8,423 nt of DNA. Origin: Phycisphaerae bacterium (GTDB taxonomy: Bacteria > Planctomycetota > Phycisphaerae > Sedimentisphaerales > Anaerobacaceae). The stretch spans positions 1 to 8,423 of the forward strand of contig DAOUVA010000165.1 in NCBI GenBank assembly GCA_030667885.1, given 5' to 3'. Shown here piece by piece: positions 1 to 6,446 of this stretch; positions within the stretch are counted from its first letter, which is position 1; each line of letters starts with the position of its first letter. The position numbers and the translations under genes were made by a program. Below the pieces are notes generated by a model that was not told the origin of the DNA, made no database searches, and saw nothing but the letters and a program-made list of their open reading frames with translations.

Positions 1-1
1 A

Positions 2-1207
2 AGCAGGGCGCTGACGCTAAAAGATGGGAAAAACAAGCTGCAATTTTCCTGGGCCAATACGCTCATCGACCCGACGAGCTTGGAGATGCTGCCAAAGACC
101 GACGCAGATAAAATTGATATCGCTGATTTGACTTATCCGCCGAGGGTAAGAAACCTCGGCCTGTGGAACATCGAAAGCGGCGTAAGCGGCAAAGTGCCGG
201 TCGAGATTACATATTTGACCAGCGGACTTTCCTGGCGGGCGTTTTATATGGGCACGCTCACCGAAAATGAAAAGGCGATGCGCCTGCAGGGCTACGTTCG
301 CGTAACCAACAACAGCGGCGAAGATTATGAAAATGCCCAGACTCGCCTGATTGTCGGCAAAGTCCATATCCTTGACCAGATCGCAGAGCTTGCCCGGCGG
401 CAGTATCCTTACGGCAGGCCAGGTGTGATAGAACCTGAAATGGAAGGATTGAGAGAAAGTCTGAGTAAGGCTAAAAAGGTAATGATTCTGGATAGGTCCA
501 GCGTCGCATACTCCGTTCCTCCCATGGCACTGAAGCCCAAAGAGGTCATTAAAGAGGGATTAAGCGAGTATTTTCTCTATACGATTGAGGGCAAGGAGAC
601 AATACCGACCGGCTGGTCTAAACGGCTGCTTAGCTTCGAGGTTGACGAAGTTCCGGTGGTAAACCTTTATAAATACGAAGAAGAACGTTACGGAACCTCA
701 GTTGTTCGATTCCTCAGCTTCAAGAACGATAAAGAGCACGAATTAGGCGAAACGCCAATACCCGGCGGGATGCTTAAGGTTTATAGAAATGCCGGTAATG
801 AGGGACATTTATCTTATACGGGGCAATCTTCGTTTAAGTATATCCCTGTGGATGAGGACGTGGAGCTTAATCTTGGCGCGGTTGCAGATATTGTTGCCGG
901 AGCCAAGCTGATGGACTACAAGACGGAAAATTATGAATTCGACAGGCGGGGTAACGTCACCGGCTGGGACGAGATTCGTACATTTGAAATTGAAGTCAAA
1001 AATACCCGCGATATCGACGTTAAGGTCGAGATTAAGCGCAACTTCAACACATCTTACTGGAAGCTGACCAGAAGAGGAGACTTTGGTGAATTCGAGCAGG
1101 TAGACATGGACACCGTAAAATTCACCCTGGAACTCAAGCCAAGGTCGGCAAAGAAATTTGAGCACGTACTGAGAACATATCACGGCACAAGAGAGGATGA
1201 CCGGTGA
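2..1207 (+). CDS. DUF4139-like beta-rich protein, 5' end cut off by window edge
   Basis: The reading frame is open from base 2 to the TGA at 1205-1207, giving 401 visible residues; the start lies outside the window. An internal ATG at 80 is not a credible start, because the 26 codons before it read as conserved-looking protein (LQFSWANTLIDPTSLEML). The sequence resembles the DUF4139 family. Signs are YLTSGLSWRAFYMG followed by VRVTNNSGEDYENAQTRLIVGKV, then a basic linker, then FLYTIEGKETIPTGWSKRL and a run of alternating beta strands to the C-terminus (EIEVKNTRDIDVKVEIKRNF). Proteins of this family are usually longer, often with a signal peptide and an N-terminal DUF4140 or coiled-coil part, which would lie upstream. 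No catalytic residues are recognisable and the function is unknown. A cell-envelope location is plausible but only inferred. It is followed by a 141-base gap before trpS, so it is probably the last gene of its own transcript. Confidence 0.8.
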   Translation, partial: SRALTLKDGKNKLQFSWANTLIDPTSLEMLPKTDADKIDIADLTYPPRVRNLGLWNIESGVSGKVPVEITYLTSGLSWRAFYMGTLTENEKAMRLQGYVRVTNNSGEDYENAQTRLIVGKVHILDQIAELARRQYPYGRPGVIEPEMEGLRESLSKAKKVMILDRSSVAYSVPPMALKPKEVIKEGLSEYFLYTIEGKETIPTGWSKRLLSFEVDEVPVVNLYKYEEERYGTSVVRFLSFKNDKEHELGETPIPGGMLKVYRNAGNEGHLSYTGQSSFKYIPVDEDVELNLGAVADIVAGAKLMDYKTENYEFDRRGNVTGWDEIRTFEIEVKNTRDIDVKVEIKRNFNTSYWKLTRRGDFGEFEQVDMDTVKFTLELKPRSAKKFEHVLRTYHGTREDDR

Positions 1208-1258
1208 AAGCCTTGAGGTAAGGATTTAGAGGCTCGGCATATTCTTGATTCTAAATCA

Positions 1259-1287
1259 TTGACATCTGTTCCCAATATCGTTATTTT
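1259..1287 (+). promoter_or_regulatory. Candidate sigma70-like promoter for trpS-scpA operon
   Basis: A perfect TTGACA -35 box lies at 1259-1264. After a 17-base spacer comes TATTTT at 1282-1287, which matches four of six bases of TATAAT. Transcription would begin near 1295 and leave a leader of about 55 bases before trpS. The -10 box is weak, so the call is moderate. No T-box specifier or GGTGG-type antiterminator motif is seen in the leader. Confidence 0.4.
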
Positions 1288-1348
1288 TAGCAGGAATGTT
1301 TTACGTTTCCGGTGATATATTATTGGGTTTTGGGACAGGAGCTTAATT

Positions 1349-2314
1349 TTGAGGGTTCTATCAGGCATACAGCCATCAGGCAAACTTCACATAGGCAACT
1401 TTTTCGGGGCCATGCGTCAGCACCTCCAGTTGCAGGCAGAGCATGATTCTTTTTATTTCATTGCCGACTACCATGCCCTTACGAGCAATCCACAACCGGA
1501 CGAGATCGCCGGTCATACTCTTGACGTCGCAATGGATTATATCGCCTTGGGTCTCGATACCGAAAAAACCGTTTTCTGGCGACAATCCGATGTGCCCGAG
1601 GTTACGGAGCTGACCTGGCTGCTTTCCTGTGTGACCCCGATGGGCCTGTTGCAGAGATGTACAAGCTACAAAGACAAAGTCTCTCAGGGTTTGAGCCCTA
1701 ATCACGGCCTGTTCGCATATCCAGTTCTCCAGGCGGCAGACATCCTCATTTACAACAGCGAGCTTGTCCCGGTCGGCGCCGACCAGAAACAGCATATCGA
1801 AGTTACTCGTGACATAGCAATCCGGTTCAATAACGCTTACGGCGAGGTCTTCACCGTTCCAAAAGAACACATCATCGAATCCGTAGCTATCGTCCCGGGC
1901 GTCGATGGTCGAAAGATGAGCAAAAGTTACGGAAATACTATTGAAATCTTTGAGCCCGAGAAAAGCGCCAAAAAGAAGATTATGAAAATCGTTACCGATT
2001 CCACCCCGGTTGAAGACCCCAAAGACCCTGATAAATGCAATGTCTTTGCGCTTCTGAAGCTGGTCGCCTCACCGGAGGAATTAGGTGAATGGAAAAATAA
2101 ATACCGAAACGGCGGCATGGGTTACGGCCATGCAAAAAAACGCCTCGCCGAGCTGATGTTAGATTATTTCAAGCCGTTCCGACAGAAAAGAACCGAGCTT
2201 GAAAATAATATCGATTATGTAAAAGAGGTTCTGGCCAGCGGCGCCGAGCGCGCAAAAGCAGTGGCCGGTGAAACACTCGAAAAGGCCCGCCAGGCCGTAG
2301 GCTTGAGGAGATAA
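1349..2314 (+). CDS. trpS: Tryptophanyl-tRNA synthetase (TrpRS)
   Basis: Charges tRNA-Trp with tryptophan using ATP, in the cytoplasm. At 321 residues it has the usual length of bacterial TrpRS, a class Ic synthetase of Rossmann type. The N-terminal GIQPSGKLHIGNFFGAM holds the HIGH-type motif as HIGN (residues 14-17), as is normal for TrpRS. The central GADQKQHIEVTRDIA (143-157) is the family signature around the active site. GRKMSKSYGN carries a perfect KMSKS loop at 189-193. The C-terminal part is helical and binds the anticodon. The start is TTG at 1349, supported by AGGAG at 1337-1341 seven bases upstream and by the family's typical M-x-V-L-S-G-I-Q-P-S-G beginning. It is the first gene of a tight operon; the next start lies two bases after its stop. 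The candidate promoter at 1259-1287 would drive it. Confidence 0.97.
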   Translation: MRVLSGIQPSGKLHIGNFFGAMRQHLQLQAEHDSFYFIADYHALTSNPQPDEIAGHTLDVAMDYIALGLDTEKTVFWRQSDVPEVTELTWLLSCVTPMGLLQRCTSYKDKVSQGLSPNHGLFAYPVLQAADILIYNSELVPVGADQKQHIEVTRDIAIRFNNAYGEVFTVPKEHIIESVAIVPGVDGRKMSKSYGNTIEIFEPEKSAKKKIMKIVTDSTPVEDPKDPDKCNVFALLKLVASPEELGEWKNKYRNGGMGYGHAKKRLAELMLDYFKPFRQKRTELENNIDYVKEVLASGAERAKAVAGETLEKARQAVGLRR

Positions 2315-2316
2315 TT

Positions 2317-2541
2317 ATGGATGATAAGCTTGTTACAATCGCACAATTTCCAAGTTATATAGAAGCTGAAATGGCTAAGCAATTGCTCGCTGATTATGGA
2401 ATTGAAGCAGTTGCAACCGGCGAGGACGCTTCAAATATATTTTCACTGCCTGCTGTTGAAGGTCCGGAACTGCAGGTCCCTGAAAGCAAAGCCCAGCAGG
2501 CACGAGAGATTTTGGAATCGCAAAATAAACAGGAGCAATAA
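2317..2541 (+). CDS. Small DUF2007-like protein
   Basis: A 74-residue soluble protein that resembles the DUF2007 family (annotated as putative signal-transducing protein, alpha-beta fold). The pattern is a first strand KLVTIAQF, a helix with IEAEMAKQLLADYGIEAVATG, a middle section, then LQVPESKAQQAREILES, the typical second strand and helix. No cysteines or catalytic motif are seen, and no biochemical role is established for the family. The ATG at 2317 has GAGGAG at 2305-2310, inside the end of trpS, so the two genes are co-transcribed and probably translationally coupled. Its stop codon TAA (2539-2541) abuts the TTG of scpA. The position between trpS and scpA says little about its job. The family call rests on pattern recognition only. 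Confidence 0.75.
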   Translation: MDDKLVTIAQFPSYIEAEMAKQLLADYGIEAVATGEDASNIFSLPAVEGPELQVPESKAQQAREILESQNKQEQ

Positions 2542-3477
2542 TTGGCCGACTACCGTGTAAATCTTGATATATTCGCCGGTCCTCTGGATTTGCTCTTGTA
2601 TCTGATCCGCAAAGAAGAGGTGGACATTTACGATATTTCCATCGCTAAAATAACCAACCAGTACATCCAATACATTGAAATACTCAAAAGTCTTGACATT
2701 GATCTGGCCGGCGACTTTTTAGTTATGGCGGCAACATTGATGCAGATAAAATCTGCGATGCTTCTTCCGAAAGTAGAACCTGAGTCCGGTCTGCTCGGAG
2801 AAGATGACCTGAATGACCCCCGCGCAGAGCTTATCCGTCAGCTTCTGGAGTACAAAAAGTTCAAGGATGCAGCTAATCTTCTTAATGCCGCCGCTGACGA
2901 GCAGCAAGAACGCTTCCCGCGTCCCGCCACTATTGTCGAGCGGCTAAAGCCGACTACTGAGCCCGAAGTTGATATTGAACAGGTCAGCATTTGGGACCTT
3001 CTCGAAGCCTTTGATTCAGTATGCAAGGCCACCGGAACAGTCGGTGACATCAGAAGTATCACAGACGATACGCCCATTGATTTATATCAGATAGAAATTT
3101 TACATCGGCTGCAAACTGAAGGACCATTGACTTTCGAGCGTGTTTTCGAAGCCAGAAACAATCGCCTTGCATTGGTCGGATTATTCCTTGCACTTCTGGA
3201 ACTGATTCGAGAGAAATTGGTTTGGGTCGAACAGCAGGGCTCCTCTTCTATTTACCTACGGGCACTCACCGACGAATCCGCCGAGCAGGCAGTGCAAAAA
3301 GCCATCATCGCCACAGAGGCTGACAACGACAAGCCCGTCCAAGCCGTACAGCAAAAATCGCCACCTCTGAGAATTTCTGAATTCGCGTCCAAAGTCAGTT
3401 CGATGGTTCCTCCACTCAAGCAGGAACAAGAAGAAATACAATCCTCTGAAGATCAAAGCCCTCAGAGAACAAATTAG
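2542..3477 (+). CDS. scpA: Segregation and condensation protein A (ScpA kleisin)
   Basis: ScpA is the kleisin subunit of the SMC-ScpA-ScpB condensin complex, which organises and segregates the chromosome; it bridges the SMC heads and binds ScpB. The N-terminus is diagnostic: FAGPLDLLLYLIRKEEVDIYDI (11-32), then helices running to MAATLMQIKSAMLLPK (62-77), the SMC-neck-binding domain. A linker follows, then SIWDLLEAFDSV (149-160). The C-terminal winged helix, ending in LALLELIREKLVWVEQ, spans about 185-240. Residues 241-311 form a polar, Gln/Glu/Ser-rich tail beyond the usual end of about 240-260 residues, probably disordered. Start is TTG at 2542, directly after the TAA of the preceding gene, with AGGAG at 2531-2535 six bases upstream; no better ATG exists nearby. 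The usual partner scpB is not in the window and does not follow directly. Confidence 0.95.
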   Translation: MADYRVNLDIFAGPLDLLLYLIRKEEVDIYDISIAKITNQYIQYIEILKSLDIDLAGDFLVMAATLMQIKSAMLLPKVEPESGLLGEDDLNDPRAELIRQLLEYKKFKDAANLLNAAADEQQERFPRPATIVERLKPTTEPEVDIEQVSIWDLLEAFDSVCKATGTVGDIRSITDDTPIDLYQIEILHRLQTEGPLTFERVFEARNNRLALVGLFLALLELIREKLVWVEQQGSSSIYLRALTDESAEQAVQKAIIATEADNDKPVQAVQQKSPPLRISEFASKVSSMVPPLKQEQEEIQSSEDQSPQRTN

Positions 3478-3524
3478 CAGTATCAGCTTTTGTGGTTTTA
3501 TTTCGATGATTTTCCCGGACCCTG

Positions 3525-3554
3525 CTGTGTTATTTTAGTAACAGAAGCTTTTTT
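3525..3554 (+). terminator. Possible weak terminator after scpA
   Basis: About 50 bases after the scpA stop, CTG..TTA (3525-3532) can pair with TAACAG (3539-3544) around a six-base loop, with a two-base bulge. Six T residues follow at 3549-3554. The stem is short and AT-rich and four bases separate it from the T run, so this is a tentative call. Confidence 0.3.
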
Positions 3555-3833
3555 CCTCGCAATGCTTATTAATGCAGCCTGACACATAGAAATATCGGAC
3601 CAATCTATAAGCTGCTTTTTGAAACACAAACTGCAACTTCGGATTTTCCACAGAAAACGTACGATATCAAAAATATCTGTAGTGATTTGCCTTTTTTAGC
3701 TTTCATGCTATCTCTAAACAGTGAAGAGTGTGAGGGATGAAGAGGCTTACACATCTGATATCATGCTTACAGCCCTCAAAAAGCGGGGACTGTACAGCGT
3801 TTGCTTCAACAGCTTGCGGGATTAATTACAACC

Positions 3834-3889
3834 GGTTGAACGACATGGTTTTCATGTAAACCTAATGGTAGTTTATGTCGATTAAAACC
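3834..3889 (+). repeat. Three-tier inverted repeat upstream of pilin operon
   Basis: Three nested stems can form. The outer one is GGTT (3834-3837) with AACC (3886-3889). The middle one is CGACAT (3841-3846) with ATGTCG (3875-3880). The inner one is GGTTT (3847-3851) with AAACC (3858-3862) around the loop TCATGT. Bases 3863-3874 stay unpaired on one side. It lies upstream of the proposed pilin promoter, so it could be an operator or activator site, or the fold of an RNA that is not yet recognised. Confidence 0.35.
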
Positions 3890-3922
3890 TTGTGTCGAGA
3901 TGACTCGTAAAAGCACCATGAT

Positions 3923-3952
3923 TTGAGATTAACAGGCACATCGTCTGATAAT
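3923..3952 (+). promoter_or_regulatory. Candidate sigma70-like promoter of the minor pilin operon
   Basis: TTGAGA at 3923-3928 matches five of six bases of the -35 consensus. GATAAT at 3947-3952 matches five of six of the -10 consensus, with an 18-base spacer. Transcription would start near 3959, giving a leader of about 87 bases before the ATG at 4046. The first TTG of the -35 box is in frame with the pilin gene and could be mistaken for its start codon. No sigma54 site (GG-N10-GC) was found. Confidence 0.4.
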
Positions 3953-3967
3953 AATCAGATACTCGAT
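3940..3967. repeat. Dyad overlapping the -10 box of the pilin promoter
   Basis: TCTGAT (3944-3949) and ATCAGA (3954-3959) form a perfect six-base inverted repeat around AATA. A further ATCG (3940-3943) / CGAT (3964-3967) pairing is possible with a four-base bulge. Because it covers the proposed -10 box and start point, it could be an operator; alternatively it is chance in AT-rich DNA. Confidence 0.3.
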
Positions 3968-4045
3968 ACTTTAAAAACAGCTCGGAAGGCAAAAAGACGG
4001 AACTTTCTTAATAGACCGGGCCTTTTGAAAAGTGAGGAGCGTAAA

Positions 4046-4522
4046 ATGATCCCAAAAACACGCAAAATTCGGTATCGCAGCGGGTTCTCTTTGGTCGGGA
4101 TAATGATTGCGATGACTATCCTTTTAGCGGCACTTATCGGAACCTCCAATTTTAGGTATTATTCCGCTTTGGACTCCCAAAAAGCTGCCGCAAAGATAAC
4201 CGCCTCCAGAATCGGATTGTTGCTCTGCGAAAGTTGGCGGGGACTCGGAGGTACAGAGACTTATGACCCGGTAGCATATTTAAGTTCAGACCTAACCATC
4301 ACTACAAGCAGCGGCCCTGCCGAACCTGGAGATTTTACGCTTCTGGGAAGTTATACCGTTAACGTAAATAACGCCAACTTCTATATAACTTTATCGTGGA
4401 AAGACGTTAGTGCCGGATTAAGGGCCTTGAATATCATTGTAGCCTGGGCGCAGCGGCAGCAGGGACAAAGCACCATCAGCGATATCGATAAAACTTTTCA
4501 GTTCACAACCTATGCCTTATAA
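4046..4522 (+). CDS. PilV/GspI-like minor prepilin, first of three; Glu+5 replaced by Gly
   Basis: A 158-residue type IV prepilin-like protein. A short basic leader (12 residues, KTRKIRYRS) precedes the cleavage site G13/F14 and the hydrophobic segment FSLVGIMIAMTILLAALIG (14-32), which serves as membrane anchor and filament core helix. The usual pattern is G/F-x-L-x-E; here mature position +5 is Gly (residue 18, codon GGG) instead of Glu. The rest has the minor-pilin form: a helix with CESWRGLGGTETYDP (61-75), then a small beta-rich head. The ATG at 4046 is preferred, with GAGGAG at 4034-4039 six bases upstream and a leader of normal size. An in-frame TTG at 3923 would add 41 residues of poor quality and falls in the proposed -35 box. 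By position and type it corresponds to PilV of the pilVWX order, but the family call is approximate; GspI is the alternative. It should be processed by a PilD-type peptidase encoded elsewhere. Confidence 0.85.
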   Translation: MIPKTRKIRYRSGFSLVGIMIAMTILLAALIGTSNFRYYSALDSQKAAAKITASRIGLLLCESWRGLGGTETYDPVAYLSSDLTITTSSGPAEPGDFTLLGSYTVNVNNANFYITLSWKDVSAGLRALNIIVAWAQRQQGQSTISDIDKTFQFTTYAL

Positions 4523-4543
4523 CGGCTGAGGGAGAATACGATA

Positions 4544-5047
4544 ATGAAAAAAAGATTAACAGCTTCACGAGGCTTTACACTTACAGAGTTGATCACGGCC
4601 ATGGCAATTATGATTTTTGTCGTACTTGCTATCGGCATGGTCTTAGTTGACGGCCAGCGCGGCTGGAACTACATGTATAATCGTATATACTCCGATGTCG
4701 TCACAGACGGCTATGTCGCAAGGAGAAAGTTTGACGCAGTATTGCGCAAGGCAAGCAGAGAAAAGTTCCTGATCGATTCCGCCGGCAGTTGGGTCGAGGT
4801 CTATTACTACGCAAGTGATGCATCTACCGTCGTTGACCGCTATGCACGTTTCTACACAGCCGGAGGTACACTGAATGTTGAATACGGCCAACTGAATCCT
4901 ACGTCAACATTAACAACCGAAACTGTCTGTGAGAATGTATCCAGCTGCAAGTTCGAGCAACTCGGCCGTTCCATTCAAATGGTACTTAAACTTGATAATG
5001 GAACACAGACAAACACACTTATAACATCAGCAGTTACGAACAACTAA
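4544..5047 (+). CDS. PilW/GspJ-like minor prepilin
   Basis: A 167-residue prepilin with a textbook N-terminus: basic leader MKKRLTASRG, cleavage after G10, then FTLTELITAMAIMIFVVLAI (11-30) with Glu at mature +5 (residue 15). The ectodomain has a long helix continuing through QRGWNYMYNRIYSD, then beta strands rich in Tyr. VCENVSSCKFEQ holds two cysteines (129 and 135) that could form a disulfide, followed by IQMVLKLDNGTQ. The phrase V-x-E-N-V-x-x-C-x-F followed by a final strand resembles GspJ and PilW proteins, which sit in the priming or tip subcomplex of pseudopili and pili. ATG at 4544 has GAGGGAG at 4528-4534. It starts 21 bases after the preceding gene and is surely co-transcribed. It is the only protein of the trio with the +5 Glu, which normally neutralises the N-terminus of the neighbouring subunit during assembly. 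Confidence 0.87.
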   Translation: MKKRLTASRGFTLTELITAMAIMIFVVLAIGMVLVDGQRGWNYMYNRIYSDVVTDGYVARRKFDAVLRKASREKFLIDSAGSWVEVYYYASDASTVVDRYARFYTAGGTLNVEYGQLNPTSTLTTETVCENVSSCKFEQLGRSIQMVLKLDNGTQTNTLITSAVTNN

Positions 5048-5087
5048 CAACATTTTATTTTCTCCTAACAAAGAAAGGGAGGTAAAT

Positions 5088-6365
5088 ATGAAAAAGCTAC
5101 TAAAATCAAAAAGACAAGGTTCGGCCATACCTCTGGCCATAGTTGTAGTCTTAATATTGCTCGCAATGGGAACAGGGCTTCTCAGTATGGGTCTGAACAG
5201 CCGTATCTTTTCCACACGAACTACTTCGGATATTACAGCTCGATGTGCAGCCGATACAGGCCTGACAATGGCTCTATATCAAATGAACCAAAAACTGGCG
5301 GTTAAACCCTGGTCAAGCGGTTCTCTGCCAACGGCAAAAGAGACAAGCCTGCTCCATTGTGACGCTACTTACAGTTATGACGTTACAGGTGACCTTAACA
5401 AAGGCTTTATTATGGCGGCAGTCGGAAGAGCCGACAATGCCGAAAGAGCAGTATATGCGACAATAGGATTGAAGGGATTATTCGAGCATGCGATTCTAAC
5501 GAAAGGGAGTTTGGTATTGAAATCCGGAACGACCATCGATGGATACAACTCCGCAGACCCCCTTGATACCGAATTCAAGGTAAATATCGGTACCCAAAGC
5601 ACAGCGGACTCAATGGTAGTTCTCAATAGTGGTGTAGATGTAAAGGGTGATGTTCTCGTGGGGCTTGGGGGTGATCCGAGTACTGTTATAAAAGACCTGG
5701 GCGCAACAACGGGTGATCAACTTGGAGGAACAGAAAATGATCCCCTGCCAACAATAACGCCTCCGGCGACACTGCTCGCTACGGGGCTTGATCTCACCGC
5801 CAAGAGCGCAACAATAACAATCACACCCGCAGACAGTGGCCAATATGGCAATATTAGCCTGTCAGCAAGTAAAGATGCAGGGATATTGGAAATAGACGGG
5901 GGAGATGTTGTCCTGTATATCACCGGAGATATCGACCTCGGCAACGCATGTGAGATTATTGTAAGAGACAATTCATCTTTGACTATTTACATAGACGGAG
6001 ATATTGTAACCGGCAACGGCAGCAGTATAGGTACTGAAAATCCCACCAAGGATGCTATGACGCTTCAATTGTACGGTACAGGCGGAGTTGGGCAGAACCT
6101 CGACATCAAGGCAAAGAACGAATGGACCGGAGTAATCTATGCACCAAATGCACATATTGATCTATACGCAAACGGAGACGTTTATGGCGCTATCGTTGCC
6201 GACAGCTTTGAATTCAAGAACGGAGGTAATTACTACTACGATGAAGCATTGAGAACAGTCAGCATGGAGGACGAGGGAGTATCCTTCGTAGTAGAACGGT
6301 GGTATGAGGGTAGTCCTACGTTTTCAACGAAAGATATAATAACTACGCCTATAAAAGTAAAGTAA
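5088..6365 (+). CDS. PilX/GspK-like pilus-associated protein with DUF7305-like domain
   Basis: A 425-residue protein with a pilin-type anchor and a large ectodomain. The basic N-terminus MKKLLKSKRQG is followed by a hydrophobic helix SAIPLAIVVVLILLAMGTGLLSMGL (12-36). This beginning matches PilX and GspK-type proteins rather than ordinary pilins: if cut after G11, position +5 is Leu and +4 is Pro. A helix follows (residues 40-70, with SDITARCAADTGLTMALYQMN, the typical A-x-x-G-x-x-x-A pattern of PilX). From about 130 on there are Gly/Asp-rich beta repeats such as SGTTIDGYNS, SGVDVKGDVLVG, GDIDLGN and DGDIVTGNGS, then GVIYAPNAHIDLYANGDVYGAIVADSFEFKNG (348-379), which resembles DUF7305. A stacked beta fold exposed at the surface is likely. 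ATG at 5088 has a strong GGGAGG (5077-5082). The gap to the preceding gene is 40 bases, so it is probably in the same operon. Function is inferred: filament tip, priming or adhesion. Confidence 0.82.
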   Translation: MKKLLKSKRQGSAIPLAIVVVLILLAMGTGLLSMGLNSRIFSTRTTSDITARCAADTGLTMALYQMNQKLAVKPWSSGSLPTAKETSLLHCDATYSYDVTGDLNKGFIMAAVGRADNAERAVYATIGLKGLFEHAILTKGSLVLKSGTTIDGYNSADPLDTEFKVNIGTQSTADSMVVLNSGVDVKGDVLVGLGGDPSTVIKDLGATTGDQLGGTENDPLPTITPPATLLATGLDLTAKSATITITPADSGQYGNISLSASKDAGILEIDGGDVVLYITGDIDLGNACEIIVRDNSSLTIYIDGDIVTGNGSSIGTENPTKDAMTLQLYGTGGVGQNLDIKAKNEWTGVIYAPNAHIDLYANGDVYGAIVADSFEFKNGGNYYYDEALRTVSMEDEGVSFVVERWYEGSPTFSTKDIITTPIKVK

Positions 6366-6417
6366 CATGCAGAGGCAACACAATTGAAGGCTAAAACTAA
6401 CTTGAAAAGCTCTGCCA

Positions 6418-6423
6418 TATAAT
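6418..6423 (+). promoter_or_regulatory. Possible -10 box before the small membrane protein gene
   Basis: A perfect TATAAT at 6418-6423 lies 23 bases before the GTG at 6447. The nearest TTGAAA (6402-6407) is only 10 bases upstream, too close, and no -35 box is seen at normal spacing. A six-base inverted repeat GCAGAG (6369-6374) / CTCTGC (6410-6415) lies just before it. This may be an activator-dependent promoter or chance. Confidence 0.25.
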
Positions 6424-6446
6424 TAATAGAATCGAAAGGGTGCGAT

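Larger units (their letters stand above)
3478..3922. other. Intergenic region between scpA and the pilin operon promoter
   Basis: No credible coding frame on either strand. The stretch carries a weak terminator-like hairpin after scpA (3525-3554), a small dyad TTTTC-CACA-GAAAA (3644-3657), and a six-base inverted repeat TGAGGG (3731-3736) / CCCTCA (3773-3778). The latter encloses two copies of GCTTACA and the palindrome TGATATCA. A three-tier inverted repeat follows at 3834-3889, and a short hairpin CGAG-ATGA-CTCG at 3896-3907. No tRNA, SRP RNA, RNase P or tmRNA signature was found. A non-coding RNA or a cluster of operator sites is possible but unproven. Confidence 0.5.

Noticed and set aside
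1208..1348. T-box or trp leader before trpS
   Set aside because: No T-box sequence or antiterminator bulge, and no Trp-codon leader peptide seen.
1376..1870. 164-codon open frame on the minus strand
   Set aside because: Antisense to trpS, whose motifs are unambiguous; no protein family signal.
3644..3652. DnaA-box-like TTTTCCACA
   Set aside because: A single near match without further boxes or an AT-rich unwinding region nearby; not an origin.
3959..4045. Possible c-di-GMP riboswitch in the pilin operon leader
   Set aside because: AAGGCAAAAAG and GACCGGGCC hint at it, but the conserved ACGCAAAGCC block and tetraloop-receptor parts of the c-di-GMP-I class are missing.
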